Source of the DNA: Streptomyces sp. 8L
GTDB taxonomy: Bacteria > Actinomycetota > Actinomycetes > Streptomycetales > Streptomycetaceae
DNA: 33,880 nucleotides
Direction of reading: 5' to 3'
Assembly: GCF_020176795.1 (NCBI RefSeq)
Contig: NZ_JAIUKE010000092.1
Location: 1-33,880 of the forward strand
A model generated the notes under the pieces. It ran no database searches, had not been told where the DNA came from, and saw nothing but the letters and a program-made list of their open reading frames with translations. Both the position numbers and the translations under genes were made by a program. Each line of letters opens with the position of its first letter. The first letter of the stretch is position 1. Of this stretch, positions 1-7,864 are shown in pieces.

Positions 1-429
1 CTCGTCACGGCCGCGGGCGGCGAGGGCATCGCCCTGCCCGCGGACCACCTGGACCCCGGCCAGGTCGGCGCGGTCGTGGGCCGCGGCGCCCCCCCCCCCC
101 GGGGGCCGGGCCGGGGGGGGGCCCGCCCGCACAACGTCGTCGCCTTCCTCGACGAGGTCGCCCACTGCGTCGCCAGCAGCGGCCGCCCGGCTGACGTGCT
201 GGAGCAGGTCCTCGACGCCATCACCAGCATCTCGCTGAGGGACCTGCTCATCGAACACGGGATCCGCCTGGCGCCCGCCACGGGTTCGAACGGTCACGTC
301 GTGACCGAGGCCCTGCTCATGGCTCCGCCGAAAGACGGGCTGAGGCTGCTGGTTACGCCGCCCGGCCAGAAGCCGGCGGACACCCTGCGCCAGCTCCGGG
401 CCGCCCTCCGCGCCGGACGGGAGTGCTGA
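1..429 (+). CDS. Unknown early phage protein (5' end outside window)
   Basis: The frame is open from base 1, so the true start lies upstream and at least 142 residues are visible. The first part has an odd Pro/Gly/Arg stretch coded by runs of C and G (89-121). After this the protein looks ordinary: a helical segment from about AFLDEVAHCVASSG to LEQVLDAITSISLRDLL, then an amphipathic C-terminus ending in RAALRAGREC. I do not recognise the family. It is followed three bases later by the next small gene, so it belongs to the same plus-strand early operon. The homopolymer section may hide a sequencing error, so the N-terminal reading is uncertain while the part after about base 130 is secure. Confidence 0.6.
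   Translation, partial: LVTAAGGEGIALPADHLDPGQVGAVVGRGAPPPRGPGRGGARPHNVVAFLDEVAHCVASSGRPADVLEQVLDAITSISLRDLLIEHGIRLAPATGSNGHVVTEALLMAPPKDGLRLLVTPPGQKPADTLRQLRAALRAGREC
89..121. repeat. Homopolymer tract (C12, G5, G9)
   Basis: A run of 12 C is followed by 5 G, short CC/GGG/CC units and a run of 9 G. It lies inside the first open frame, which stays open through it. It may be a real slippage-prone tract or a base-calling or assembly artefact. No other run of this length is seen in the window; the nearest is the G9 at 29273-29281. Confidence 0.8.
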
Positions 430-432
430 GCC

Positions 433-723
433 ATGACGCTCCTGGACAGCACCCTCGCCGAGCACATCATGGCCGCGCCCATCGGCCAGCTGCTCGCCGA
501 GCACAACGCCTTCATCCACCCCTCGGACGTCACCGACGAGGGATACCTGGGCATCGGCGTGCAGCGCGCCGACGGCTGGACGGTCCTCGCCATCCCGACG
601 CGAGTCACCGGCGAGATGCGCGACTCGATCGCCCGAATCCTGCTCGCGCAGGTGCTTGGTGTCGACATTTCGCTGCCCGACTGCATCGAGATCCACCGCT
701 CTGCTTCGGGAGGCCACCGGTGA
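433..723 (+). CDS. Small unknown phage protein (96 aa)
   Basis: ATG at 433 with GGGAG at 419-423 upstream. The product is acidic to neutral and has a short N-terminal helix (LAEHIMAAPIGQLLAEH) followed by a mixed alpha/beta segment with a GIGVQRADGWTVLAIP strand pair. No signal peptide or membrane helix is seen, and no family is recognised. Its stop overlaps the next GTG start by four bases (GTGA at 720-723), so translation of the two genes is probably coupled. Position at the head of the replication block suggests an early function, but nothing in the protein shows which. Confidence 0.7.
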   Translation: MTLLDSTLAEHIMAAPIGQLLAEHNAFIHPSDVTDEGYLGIGVQRADGWTVLAIPTRVTGEMRDSIARILLAQVLGVDISLPDCIEIHRSASGGHR

Positions 724-1025
724 GCGAGATCCCCCCGTTCCTGATGGACCAGGCCCTCGCCGAGGTCCGCGAGCACGCCCGCCGGACCGACACGTTCACG
801 CTCTTGATCGCCAAGTCGGGTTCCGCTCAGTGCTCCTGGTGCCAGTGCGACGTAACCCGCGACGACATCGACCACCAGTGCGGCGGGTGCCCGGCGCGCG
901 CCGACGTGGTCATGCATCAGTTCACCCCGCAGGGCGCCCGGAACGACGTGCCGCTCTGCGAGTCCCACCTGCCCGACGCCATCCACTTCGTGGCCGCTCT
1001 GTACGCAGTGCGGGCCACCGAGTGA
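720..1025 (+). CDS. Small cysteine-rich, zinc-ribbon-like protein (101 aa)
   Basis: GTG at 720 overlaps the previous stop. Residues about 37-58 hold CSWCQC then HQCGGC, and a later C-x2-H (CESHLPDA) could complete a zinc site. The rest is helical. Cysteine-rich miniproteins of this sort are common among actinophage early genes, but the exact role is unknown. The next gene again overlaps by four bases (GTGA at 1022-1025). The longer reading frame upstream of this start is covered by the previous gene and is not used. Zinc binding is inferred from residue spacing only. Confidence 0.7.
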   Translation: MSEIPPFLMDQALAEVREHARRTDTFTLLIAKSGSAQCSWCQCDVTRDDIDHQCGGCPARADVVMHQFTPQGARNDVPLCESHLPDAIHFVAALYAVRATE

Positions 1026-1273
1026 CCCCGCGCACCGACGCCCCCCCGGCCCGCGCGCAGGTCGCCCAGCAGCTCACCGGGATTCTGCGAATCGACTGCG
1101 GAGTCGACGGCTCCGGCAGGCGCGTCCGGGCCCCGCGCGCCAAGTACGAGTGCCTGCTCTGCCGAACCGTCGACGGGCCCCACTACGGGGCCGAGAACGT
1201 CACGGCGTTCGTCCGCTCCGCCAGCGCTGACCACCGTGCGCGCTGCACCGCCCGCCAGGAGAACCACACGTGA
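1022..1273 (+). CDS. Small putative zinc-binding protein (83 aa)
   Basis: GTG at 1022 overlaps the preceding stop and the gene ends in a four-base overlap with the primase gene (GTGA at 1270-1273). The product is basic. It contains an isolated Cys (RIDCGV), then YECLLC and a late H-x3-C (DHRARC), a spacing compatible with one zinc knuckle. The family is not recognised. Tight coupling to the primase/helicase gene suggests a replication-associated accessory protein, but this is positional inference only. Confidence 0.65.
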   Translation: MTPRTDAPPARAQVAQQLTGILRIDCGVDGSGRRVRAPRAKYECLLCRTVDGPHYGAENVTAFVRSASADHRARCTARQENHT

Positions 1274-4140
1274 CCGACGCATCAACCACGCTGCGGGACG
1301 CCGCCCGAGAGCTGCACGACGCCGGCCTGTGCGTCCTGCCGATCAAGGCGGACGGCACCAAGAAGCCCGTCGTCTCCTGGATGCAGTACAAGATCGCCCG
1401 CAGCACCCCGGAAGAACACGACGCCTGGTTCACCGGCGACAAGCCTCGGGGCCTGGCCGTTGTGTACGGCGCCGTGTCCGGCGGCATCGAACTGATCGAG
1501 TTCGAAGGCGTCGCCATCCGCGAAGGCCTGCTCGACGACGTCACCGAGATCATGGAGGCGTCGGGCGCCCGCGTCAGCGAAGCCTGGGCCGCGATCCTCA
1601 ACGGCTGGGTGACTGAATCCCCGTCCGGCGGACGGCACTACCGCGTGCGCGTCGAGGGCGGCCCCGTCGCGGGCAACACCAAGCTGGCCTCACGCCTCGC
1701 CCGTAAGGACGAGTACACCGACGAGCAGAAGCAGCGGCTCCGCGAGAAGCCCAACTCCCGCATCGTCCAGGTCCTCATCGAGACCCGTGGCGAAGGCGGA
1801 TACGGGCTGGTCGAGCCGTCGAGCGGCGCGGTCCATGCTTCCGGGCGCCCGTATGTCCGGCTCGCCGGCGGCCCGGACAACATCCCGGTCCTGGACGCCG
1901 AGACCGCGGCCGCCATCCGGGACGTATGCCGGATGGCGGACCAGCTTCCCCAGCCCGAGGCCGCGAAGACGGCGCCGCGCCCGTCACCGCCGCGACCCGA
2001 CGGAACGCTGCGCCCCGGCGACGACTTCGAGGCCCGCGCCACGTGGGGGGAGATCCTCCGCGGCGTCTTCCGGCAGATGCACTCTCGGGGCAGCGAGACG
2101 TACTGGGGCTGGGCCGACGGCGTGGGCGGAGTGAAAGCCACCACTGGGAAGGACGAGCACGACCGCCTGTTCGTCTTCGCCACCGGCTCGGAGTTCGAGA
2201 GCGAGGTGCCGTACTCGAAGTTCGGCGCCTACGCCGTCTTGCAGCACGGCGGAGACCACAAGGCCGCCGCCCGGGAACTGGCCCGCCAGGGCTACGGCAG
2301 CCGCCCTCTGGCCTCCGTCGCGCCGCGCCCCGCTGTCGCAGCCGCAGGCCGCGCGCCCGCAGCCCCGCCGGCGGCCCCGGACACCGTCGGGCACGACCAG
2401 GCCGACGCCGAGCCTGCGCAGCAGGACGCCACACCGGGCAGCCCGGAAGGCTTCGACTACGCCGACACCTTCGGCCTGCCCTCGACGGTCCGCACGCCGT
2501 ACGACTACCGAGTCACCGGCCGCGGCGTGGAGGTACTCAGCCAGAGCGGCGAGAGCTGGACCCGGGTGACGTTCGCGCCCCTCGTCGTGACCGCCACGTT
2601 CGAGGACCCCGAGGGCGACCAGTACGTCGAACTGTCGTGGGTCGACCGCAGCCTAGGCCGGCCCCGCCGCATCTCCCGCATCGTCAGCCGCGAGACCACG
2701 AAGCGCGGCCGCAAGCTGATCGAGACCCTCGGAAGCGCCGGTCTGCCCGCAGTCGAGGGCGATGCGCGGGCCGTCGAACGCTGGCTCGCAGAGTTCGAGG
2801 CGACCAACGTCAACCTCATCCCCTCCGAGCAGCTGGCCCGGTGGCTGGGCTGGCAGGACGACGGAACATTCGTCTCCTCGCCCGAGGACGGCATCAAGGT
2901 CGACACGGCCTTCGAGGAGCAGCGCGGCCCGGCCCGGGCGCACGCCCGGAAGGGGTCCCTCGAGGACTGGAAGGCGACCGTCGCGCACCTGGCGGGCTAC
3001 CCGGTGCCGCGCGTCGCCGTCGCGGCCGCGCTGGCGGCCCCGCTGCTCAAGCCCCTCGGCCTCAACAGCTTCACTCTCGACATCTCCAGCCGCTCCACCA
3101 AGGGGAAGACGACAGCCCTACAGGTCGCGCTCAGCGTGTGGGCAGACCCCTCCGAGCACGCTTCCGCGATGTCCAACTGGCGCACCACGCTCTACGCGAT
3201 CGAGAAGCGGCTGAACCTGGTGCGCGGGATCCTCACGGTCTTCGACGAGACAATGGCGGTCACCGACGACAGTCTCATCGACGAGGTCCTCTACCAACTC
3301 CCGATGAACCACGGGAAGGCCCGCTCGGGCGGCGCCTTCGGCAACATGCTGCCCTGGGAGACCATCCTCCTGTCGTCCGGTGAGCGGCCGGCCCTCTCCT
3401 TCACGACCAGCCAGGGCGCGGCGGCACGCATCCTCGGAACGACGATCGCCCCGTTCGGAGAAGGCGGCGGCCCGGTCGCCGCAGCGGCCCGGGAGGGCGT
3501 CCTCGCCAACCACGGGCACGCCGGGCCCGAGTTCATCCGGTACATCCTCAGCGGCCTAGCCCAGCCGAACGGCAGGGAGCTACTGAAGGAGAAGCACCGC
3601 GCCCTGGTGGACGAGTTCCGTGGCGGCGGCGACATGACGAACCGCCGGGCGCCCATGGTCGCCGTCCTCGCGTACGCCGAGGCGCTCGCCTGCCACATCG
3701 GACTCCTGCCGTACGAGCCGCTGTCCCACGACGTGTGGCGCAGCCTCTTCACCGCCCACAACCCCACCGACAACCGTCCTGAGATGGCGCTGGACGTCCT
3801 TCGTGAGTACGTCGCCGGTCACGCGCACGAGCTGTACAGCCCGAGCCGCTACGCCATGAGCGAGCGCCCGCCGTACTCGGGATGGCTCGGAGTCCTGTCC
3901 GTCAAAGATCAAGTCACCGAGGTGGCCCTGCTGCCCGAGCGGGTCCGCAAGGTACTCGCCGAGGCGGGCTACTCGATGGACGCCGTGGTCGGCAGTTGGG
4001 TGGACGCCGGCTACCTGAAGACCTTGAAGAGTCAGCGGCCGGCGCATCTGGTGCCCCGCCGGTTCGATGGCGCCCGGGCGAAGTGTCTCGCGTTCACGCC
4101 CGAGGGCGTCGGCTTCGGCGAGCAGGACGAGGCGGCGTGA
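1270..4140 (+). CDS. Primase-polymerase / DUF927 helicase fusion (replication protein, 956 aa)
   Basis: The N-terminus matches the bifunctional prim-pol fold: GLCVLPIKADGTKKPVVSW near residue 16, an acidic GIELIEFEG element near residue 75, and SPSGGRHY at about 117-124 carrying the catalytic-type histidine. A linker domain (about 250-345, with WGEILRGVF and AARELARQGYG) and a proline/alanine-rich hinge follow. The C-terminal half is DUF927-type: a Walker A region SRSTKGKTT near residue 610, a Walker B region TVFDETMAV near 657, and a sensor-like ILLSSGERP near 698. Such fusions prime and unwind phage or plasmid DNA. The usual D-x-D metal pair appears here as E-x-E. GTG at 1270 is chosen because of the GTGA overlap. 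A repeat-rich non-coding stretch lies directly downstream. Confidence 0.88.
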   Translation: MTDASTTLRDAARELHDAGLCVLPIKADGTKKPVVSWMQYKIARSTPEEHDAWFTGDKPRGLAVVYGAVSGGIELIEFEGVAIREGLLDDVTEIMEASGARVSEAWAAILNGWVTESPSGGRHYRVRVEGGPVAGNTKLASRLARKDEYTDEQKQRLREKPNSRIVQVLIETRGEGGYGLVEPSSGAVHASGRPYVRLAGGPDNIPVLDAETAAAIRDVCRMADQLPQPEAAKTAPRPSPPRPDGTLRPGDDFEARATWGEILRGVFRQMHSRGSETYWGWADGVGGVKATTGKDEHDRLFVFATGSEFESEVPYSKFGAYAVLQHGGDHKAAARELARQGYGSRPLASVAPRPAVAAAGRAPAAPPAAPDTVGHDQADAEPAQQDATPGSPEGFDYADTFGLPSTVRTPYDYRVTGRGVEVLSQSGESWTRVTFAPLVVTATFEDPEGDQYVELSWVDRSLGRPRRISRIVSRETTKRGRKLIETLGSAGLPAVEGDARAVERWLAEFEATNVNLIPSEQLARWLGWQDDGTFVSSPEDGIKVDTAFEEQRGPARAHARKGSLEDWKATVAHLAGYPVPRVAVAAALAAPLLKPLGLNSFTLDISSRSTKGKTTALQVALSVWADPSEHASAMSNWRTTLYAIEKRLNLVRGILTVFDETMAVTDDSLIDEVLYQLPMNHGKARSGGAFGNMLPWETILLSSGERPALSFTTSQGAAARILGTTIAPFGEGGGPVAAAAREGVLANHGHAGPEFIRYILSGLAQPNGRELLKEKHRALVDEFRGGGDMTNRRAPMVAVLAYAEALACHIGLLPYEPLSHDVWRSLFTAHNPTDNRPEMALDVLREYVAGHAHELYSPSRYAMSERPPYSGWLGVLSVKDQVTEVALLPERVRKVLAEAGYSMDAVVGSWVDAGYLKTLKSQRPAHLVPRRFDGARAKCLAFTPEGVGFGEQDEAA

Positions 4141-4151
4141 ACGCTACCGCG

Positions 4152-4182
4152 CGGGTGGTACGCACGAGGCGCGTACCACCCG
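4152..4182. repeat. Perfect 12-bp inverted repeat, 7-base loop
   Basis: CGGGTGGTACGC (4152-4163) and its exact reverse complement (4171-4182) flank a 7-base loop, starting 12 bases after the primase stop codon. In RNA it would fold into a stable hairpin, but no T-run follows. It could be a terminator, or a double binding site for whatever recognises the GGTACGC motif that recurs through this region. Confidence 0.75.
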
Positions 4183-4392
4183 GGAACCGGCATCGCCGCA
4201 GGTCAGGCGAACCGCGGGGGCCGTTTGCGGGGTGGTACGCACTCGCCCGGAAATGGCACCCCTCAGGCGCCTGCGTGCGTGCGGGTGCGCACGTGCGAGT
4301 GCGCGCACATAGACCCCTGTGTGTTTCTGCGTACCTGCGTACCACTAGCTGTCTCCAGAGAGATAACAGCAGGTCAAACCCGCTTTTGCCCC

Positions 4393-4431
4393 GGTACGCA
4401 GCAGGTACGCAGCCGGTACGCGCTGCGTACC
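4393..4431. repeat. Clustered GGTACGCA repeats with palindrome
   Basis: GGTACGCA occurs at 4393-4400 and 4404-4411. GGTACGC at 4415-4421 then pairs with GCGTACC at 4425-4431 around a 3-base centre. The three direct copies start 11 bases apart, one helical turn, as in protein-binding iteron arrays. The block lies 32 bases upstream of the helicase start, so it could also act as an operator for that gene. Confidence 0.7.
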
Positions 4432-4463
4432 TCCCCCTTCCTCCCTCTGGATCGAGGTGCCCC

Positions 4464-6071
4464 ATGCCCTTCGCCCCCCGCCCCTACCAGCTCGACGCCA
4501 TCGAGGCGCTCCGCCAAGGCTGGGCCGACGGCCACAACCGCCTCGCGGTCGTGCTGCCCACCGGCGCTGGCAAGACCGTGGTGTTCTCCCACCTGGCCCA
4601 CCAGATGCTCGACAGTCTCGGCGGCCGACGCGCGCTCGTCATCGCCCACCGCGAGGAGCTGATCGAGCAGGCCGCTTCCAAGCTGCTCGCCGTCGACCCG
4701 ATGCTGCGGGTCGGCATCGTCAAGGCCCAGCGCGACGACCACCAGGACGCCGACGTCATCGTCGCCAGCGTCCAGACCCTGGCCGTCGCCCGCCGGCGCG
4801 AGGCCATCAAGGACATCGGCCTGGTCATCGTCGACGAGTGCCACCACGCCGCCGCCCGCACCTACATGGACGTGCTCAGGCACTTCGGCGCCTGGGACGG
4901 CGTGCCGGTGGCCGGCTTCACAGCGACCATGACCCGCACCGACGGAGGCCTCGCCGAGGTGTGGCAGGACGTCGTCTTCCGCCTGGACATCCTCGACATG
5001 ATCTCCGACGGCTACCTGTGCGACGTCCGGGGAAAGGCGATCACCGTCGACACCCTCGACCTCAACAAGGTGAAGACCCGCGGCGGCGACCTGGTCGACG
5101 GACAGCTCGGCAAGGCGCTCGAGGACTCCGGCGCCCTGGACGCCATCGCCAAGGCCTACGTGGACCACGCGAGCGACCGGCCCGGCGTCGTCTTCACGCC
5201 GACCGTCGCGACCGCCCAGGCCGCCGCAGAGTCCCTGCGGGCGGTCGGCATCACGGCGGCCCCGGTGTGGGGCGACATGGGCCGCGACGAGCGGCGTGCG
5301 ACCCTCGCCCGGTACTCGGCGGGCGAAGTGCAGGTGCTCACGAACTGCATGGTGCTCACGGAGGGGTTCGACGCCCCGCACACCAGCTGCATCGTCGTCG
5401 CCCGCCCCACGAAGTCCCCGGGCCTCTACGTGCAGATGGTCGGCCGCGGGCTGCGCCCGGCGCCCGGGAAGTCCGACGCGCTGCTGCTCGACGTCATGGG
5501 GTCGGCGTCCCGCCACAAGCTCGCCAGCCTCGTCGACCTGACCGACCGGGAAGTGGGCGAGGCCAGCGAGGGTAAGTCGCTGCGCGAGGTCGCCGAGGAG
5601 CACGTCGCTAGCGAGAAGCGCCGGCAGCTGGCCGCGCAGGTGACGGCCGAGGAGATCAACCTGTTCGGCGAGTCGACGATCCGGTGGCTGCGTACCGGGG
5701 ACGGCACGTGGTTTATCCGCCTGACCTCCGCGATGGTCCTTTTCCTCGCCCGGGACCCGGGCACCCGGCTGTACCGCATGCGCCGTTGGACGGCGGCGGA
5801 CGGCGTGCAGCCACCGCGCGAGGACGTGGCGCGCCCGCTTGCCGAGGCGCTGGCGTGGCTGGAGCAGCAGGCCAGAGCGCTGGCCCCGGGCGCGTTCGTC
5901 GCCCGGCAGGCGCGTTGGCGCAGTTCCCCGCCCAGCCCCAAGGCGCTCGGGCTGTGCCGGCGCCTCGGTATCGCCGTGCCGAAGGGCAGCAACGCGGGCG
6001 AGGTCGCGGACCTGATCGACGTGAACCGCGTGGGCGACGTGCTGCGCTCGCTCATCCTGCCGGCCGCCTGA
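4464..6071 (+). CDS. SF2 DEAD/DEAH-type DNA helicase (535 aa)
   Basis: ATG at 4464 follows a GAGG box at 4454-4457; upstream codons in the same frame fall in the repeat region and are not counted. Superfamily 2 motifs are clear: a Q-like PRPYQLDAIEAL near the N-terminus, Walker A PTGAGKT at 32-38, DECH at 124-127, GFTATM at 151-156, and motif VI QMVGRGLRP at 324-332. The family is the type III restriction/UvrB-like translocase group, here without a nuclease. The C-terminal 60 residues (KALGLCRRLGI ... GEVADLID) form a small helical domain often seen on phage helicases. It probably unwinds DNA during phage replication or recombination. A strong hairpin follows its stop. Confidence 0.92.
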   Translation: MPFAPRPYQLDAIEALRQGWADGHNRLAVVLPTGAGKTVVFSHLAHQMLDSLGGRRALVIAHREELIEQAASKLLAVDPMLRVGIVKAQRDDHQDADVIVASVQTLAVARRREAIKDIGLVIVDECHHAAARTYMDVLRHFGAWDGVPVAGFTATMTRTDGGLAEVWQDVVFRLDILDMISDGYLCDVRGKAITVDTLDLNKVKTRGGDLVDGQLGKALEDSGALDAIAKAYVDHASDRPGVVFTPTVATAQAAAESLRAVGITAAPVWGDMGRDERRATLARYSAGEVQVLTNCMVLTEGFDAPHTSCIVVARPTKSPGLYVQMVGRGLRPAPGKSDALLLDVMGSASRHKLASLVDLTDREVGEASEGKSLREVAEEHVASEKRRQLAAQVTAEEINLFGESTIRWLRTGDGTWFIRLTSAMVLFLARDPGTRLYRMRRWTAADGVQPPREDVARPLAEALAWLEQQARALAPGAFVARQARWRSSPPSPKALGLCRRLGIAVPKGSNAGEVADLIDVNRVGDVLRSLILPAA

Positions 6072-6072
6072 C

Positions 6073-6103
6073 AGCCCGGGCCTGTCGCTATCAGGCCCGG
6101 GCT
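6073..6103 (+). terminator. Perfect 12-bp hairpin, probable terminator
   Basis: The arms AGCCCGGGCCTG (6073-6084) and CAGGCCCGGGCT (6092-6103) pair perfectly around a 7-base loop, starting two bases after the helicase stop codon. There is only a weak T-containing tail (CGTTCC), as is common in Streptomyces, where intrinsic terminators often lack a U-run. The next gene has its own strong ribosome binding site. Confidence 0.7.
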
Positions 6104-6132
6104 CGTTCCATCCCACCACGAAGGAGATTCAC

Positions 6133-7143
6133 ATGTCCGACCAGACCCCACCCGAGCCGTACAGCTACGCCGACTCGGACGGGTACTACCTGTCCGCCCG
6201 GCTCCTCTTCGGCGACCCGGACACGCTGTCGGTCACCGTCGAGGGCGACGACCCGCAGTCGGCGCACATCCCCTTGGCCCAGGTCGCCGAGGTCGCCGCT
6301 GGAATCCTGCGCGCGGCTGGCCTGCCCACTGCCACTGAAGAGCGGGCCGCCGCAGCCCCCCAGTCCGGCCGCGAGCAGGAGATCCGGGCGGCAGCCCGGT
6401 CCGAGCAGGAGGAGAACGCCCGGCTTCGCGTGCAGCTCCAAGAGGCCCGCCGCGCACTCGACCTCGCGTGCCAGGGCAGTGGTGCCGCTGTCCGCCGCGC
6501 GCTGGAGGACTTCGCCAGCCGTCTCACCGCCCGTGCCGCGCCGATGGGCGCCGAGTACTTCCGCGTCGATCAAGTCGCGGACGCCGCCCGCCGGATCGCG
6601 GCCGAGGAGCACGGCCCTGCCGCCGCGGCCCGCGAGCAGGGCGAGGTGCAGCCAGACGAGGGCCTCCCCGCACAGCTGGCCCGCGTCACCGCCGAGCGCG
6701 ACGAACTGCTCACTGAACTCGACGGCCGCGACGCCGAAGCCCGCGAACGGTGGATTCAGAAGAGCCTCGACGAGACCCGCATCCGCTCAATGGAGTTCCG
6801 CAACGGGGCCGAGATGCAGATCGAACCGGCCCGTGAACTCCTGGCCCACTGGGTCGCTGCGGCCCGCGCCGTGCTCGGGGACGCGCCGAATTACTCCGAG
6901 ACCGTCGCCATGGACGTCAAGGTCGCCGAGTCGCCCGCGCGGTACTCCCTCGTCGTCCAGCGCCTGGCCCCGAGAGCCCTGACCCCGCACGAAGCGCGGC
7001 AGCGGGCGGAGGCGGACCTGTCCAGCGTGCTCCGCATCGTCTCAGCCTGGGCCGCGAGCAGCGAAGGCCGAGACGTGCTCATCGAGGACTTGGCCGCCGC
7101 CGGCCACCCGCTGCCCGACGAGAAAACGGAGCCCACCGCGTGA
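6133..7143 (+). CDS. Unknown coiled-coil protein (336 aa)
   Basis: ATG at 6133 has an AAGGAG box seven bases upstream. Residues 10-60 form a compact mixed domain (SDGYYLSARLLFGDP ... IPLAQVAEVAAGILRAAGLP). Residues about 70-210 are rich in Glu, Arg, Ala and Gln and look like long helices or coiled coil, with pieces such as EENARLRVQLQEARRALDL and LARVTAERDELLTELDGRDA. The C-terminal part is again globular. No catalytic motif is visible and the family function is unknown to me. Position after the helicase and the GTGA overlap with the next gene (7140-7143) place it in a second early transcription unit. Confidence 0.75.
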   Translation: MSDQTPPEPYSYADSDGYYLSARLLFGDPDTLSVTVEGDDPQSAHIPLAQVAEVAAGILRAAGLPTATEERAAAAPQSGREQEIRAAARSEQEENARLRVQLQEARRALDLACQGSGAAVRRALEDFASRLTARAAPMGAEYFRVDQVADAARRIAAEEHGPAAAAREQGEVQPDEGLPAQLARVTAERDELLTELDGRDAEARERWIQKSLDETRIRSMEFRNGAEMQIEPARELLAHWVAAARAVLGDAPNYSETVAMDVKVAESPARYSLVVQRLAPRALTPHEARQRAEADLSSVLRIVSAWAASSEGRDVLIEDLAAAGHPLPDEKTEPTA

Positions 7144-7814
7144 CCGCCACCGACTGCCAGCTGTGCCAGCAGCCTCTGGAAGCGGGCTACCTCTGCCCCG
7201 CCGAGACGGCCGCGCTCTCCGACCGGCTGGAGCGCATGCCCGCCCTGCACCGCCAAGCCGAACAGGCCCTCGTCCCGACCGCTGCCGCGCCACTGGAGCG
7301 CGTCTCCAGCGGGCACCCCGGCCCGTCCGCGCCCGTCTCTGAGGCCGCGCTGAACCTCTGGTACGGCGGCATCGCCTCCGTCCTGGAAAGGTGGCGTGCG
7401 GACATCCAACAGTGGCGCGGCTGGGGCCCGCCCTCAGTCGAAGGCGATGCGAATCGCCGAGTCTTCGCCGCAGCGCGCTGGCTGTGGGCGGACGTCGAGT
7501 GGATCGCGGAGAACTACCCGCAGGCCGGCGACATGGCGCGCGAGGTGCGCCGCCTTGAGGCCGAGGTTCTGTCGGTGACTGGCGAGGCGCCAGAGCGCGG
7601 CCGGCGGATCGGCCCGTGTCCGGCGATGTGTGAGGACGGCTCGGTGTGCGGGGCGGTCCTGCGCCTCTACCCCGGGGAGAAGGCCGCGCGCTGCCGCTGG
7701 TGCGGGTGCTCCTACCCTCCCGCGACATGGCCCCAGGTGAAGGCATGGCAGGACGAGGACGAGAAGGCCGCGGCCGAGAAGAAGGCGAACGAGCCCGCCG
7801 AGATGGCCGGGTGA
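7140..7814 (+). CDS. Putative double zinc-finger protein (224 aa)
   Basis: GTG at 7140 overlaps the previous stop. An N-terminal CQLCQQPL...YLC motif (residues 6-19) and a C-terminal group (CPAMCEDGSVCGAVL near 159-173, then CRWCGCSYPPATWPQV near 184-200) look like two zinc ribbons. Between them is a helical region with many tryptophans (LNLWYGGI, ERWRADIQQWRGWG, AARWLWADVEWI). The C-terminal zinc ribbon resembles those in small phage nucleic-acid-binding proteins. The tail is Lys/Glu-rich and probably disordered. The exact role is unknown; nucleic acid binding is inferred. It ends just before the palindromic promoter of the following regulator gene. Confidence 0.75.
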   Translation: MTATDCQLCQQPLEAGYLCPAETAALSDRLERMPALHRQAEQALVPTAAAPLERVSSGHPGPSAPVSEAALNLWYGGIASVLERWRADIQQWRGWGPPSVEGDANRRVFAAARWLWADVEWIAENYPQAGDMAREVRRLEAEVLSVTGEAPERGRRIGPCPAMCEDGSVCGAVLRLYPGEKAARCRWCGCSYPPATWPQVKAWQDEDEKAAAEKKANEPAEMAG

Positions 7815-7827
7815 GTGCCCGGCAGGC

Positions 7828-7857
7828 TGGACTATCACTGCCGGGCAGTGATAGTCT
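7828..7857 (+). promoter_or_regulatory. Leaderless promoter overlapped by a 27-bp palindromic operator
   Basis: GACTATCACTGCC (7830-7842) and its exact reverse complement (7844-7856) surround a single central G. The same bases contain a promoter-like pair: TGGACT (7828-7833), 18 bases, then TAGTCT (7852-7857), with seven bases to the ATG at 7865. That spacing predicts transcription starting at or next to the start codon. An inverted partial copy of the core, TGCCCGGCA, lies at 7816-7824. The half-site is reminiscent of lambda and tet operators (TATCA...TGATA). A dimeric repressor bound here would block the promoter; the adjacent helix-turn-helix protein is the obvious candidate. Confidence 0.7.
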
Positions 7858-7864
7858 GCACGGG

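Larger units (their letters stand above)
4141..4463. other. Gene-free repeat region, candidate replication origin or control region
   Basis: This 323-base stretch between the primase/helicase and SF2 helicase genes carries no credible gene. It contains nine copies of the heptamer GGTACGC (either strand), at 4157, 4171(-), 4234, 4329(-), 4337(-), 4393, 4404, 4415 and 4425(-). Most copies extend to GGTACGCA. Two are arranged as a perfect 12-bp inverted repeat, two as an 8-bp tandem repeat (4328-4343), and two as a 7-bp-arm palindrome. A less GC-rich patch lies at about 4345-4388. Clustered iteron-like repeats beside replication genes are typical of origins or of operator arrays. Which of these applies cannot be told from sequence alone. 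Confidence 0.55.

Noticed and set aside
3882..4463. Upstream extension of the helicase frame into the primase gene and repeat region
   Set aside because: The extension has shadow-like Arg/Gly composition and no ribosome binding site, whereas ATG 4464 has both a site and the motif-bearing start.
4374..6119. 581-codon minus-strand open frame opposite the SF2 helicase
   Set aside because: Antisense to all helicase motifs, with low-complexity Gly/Asp/Val/Ala composition.
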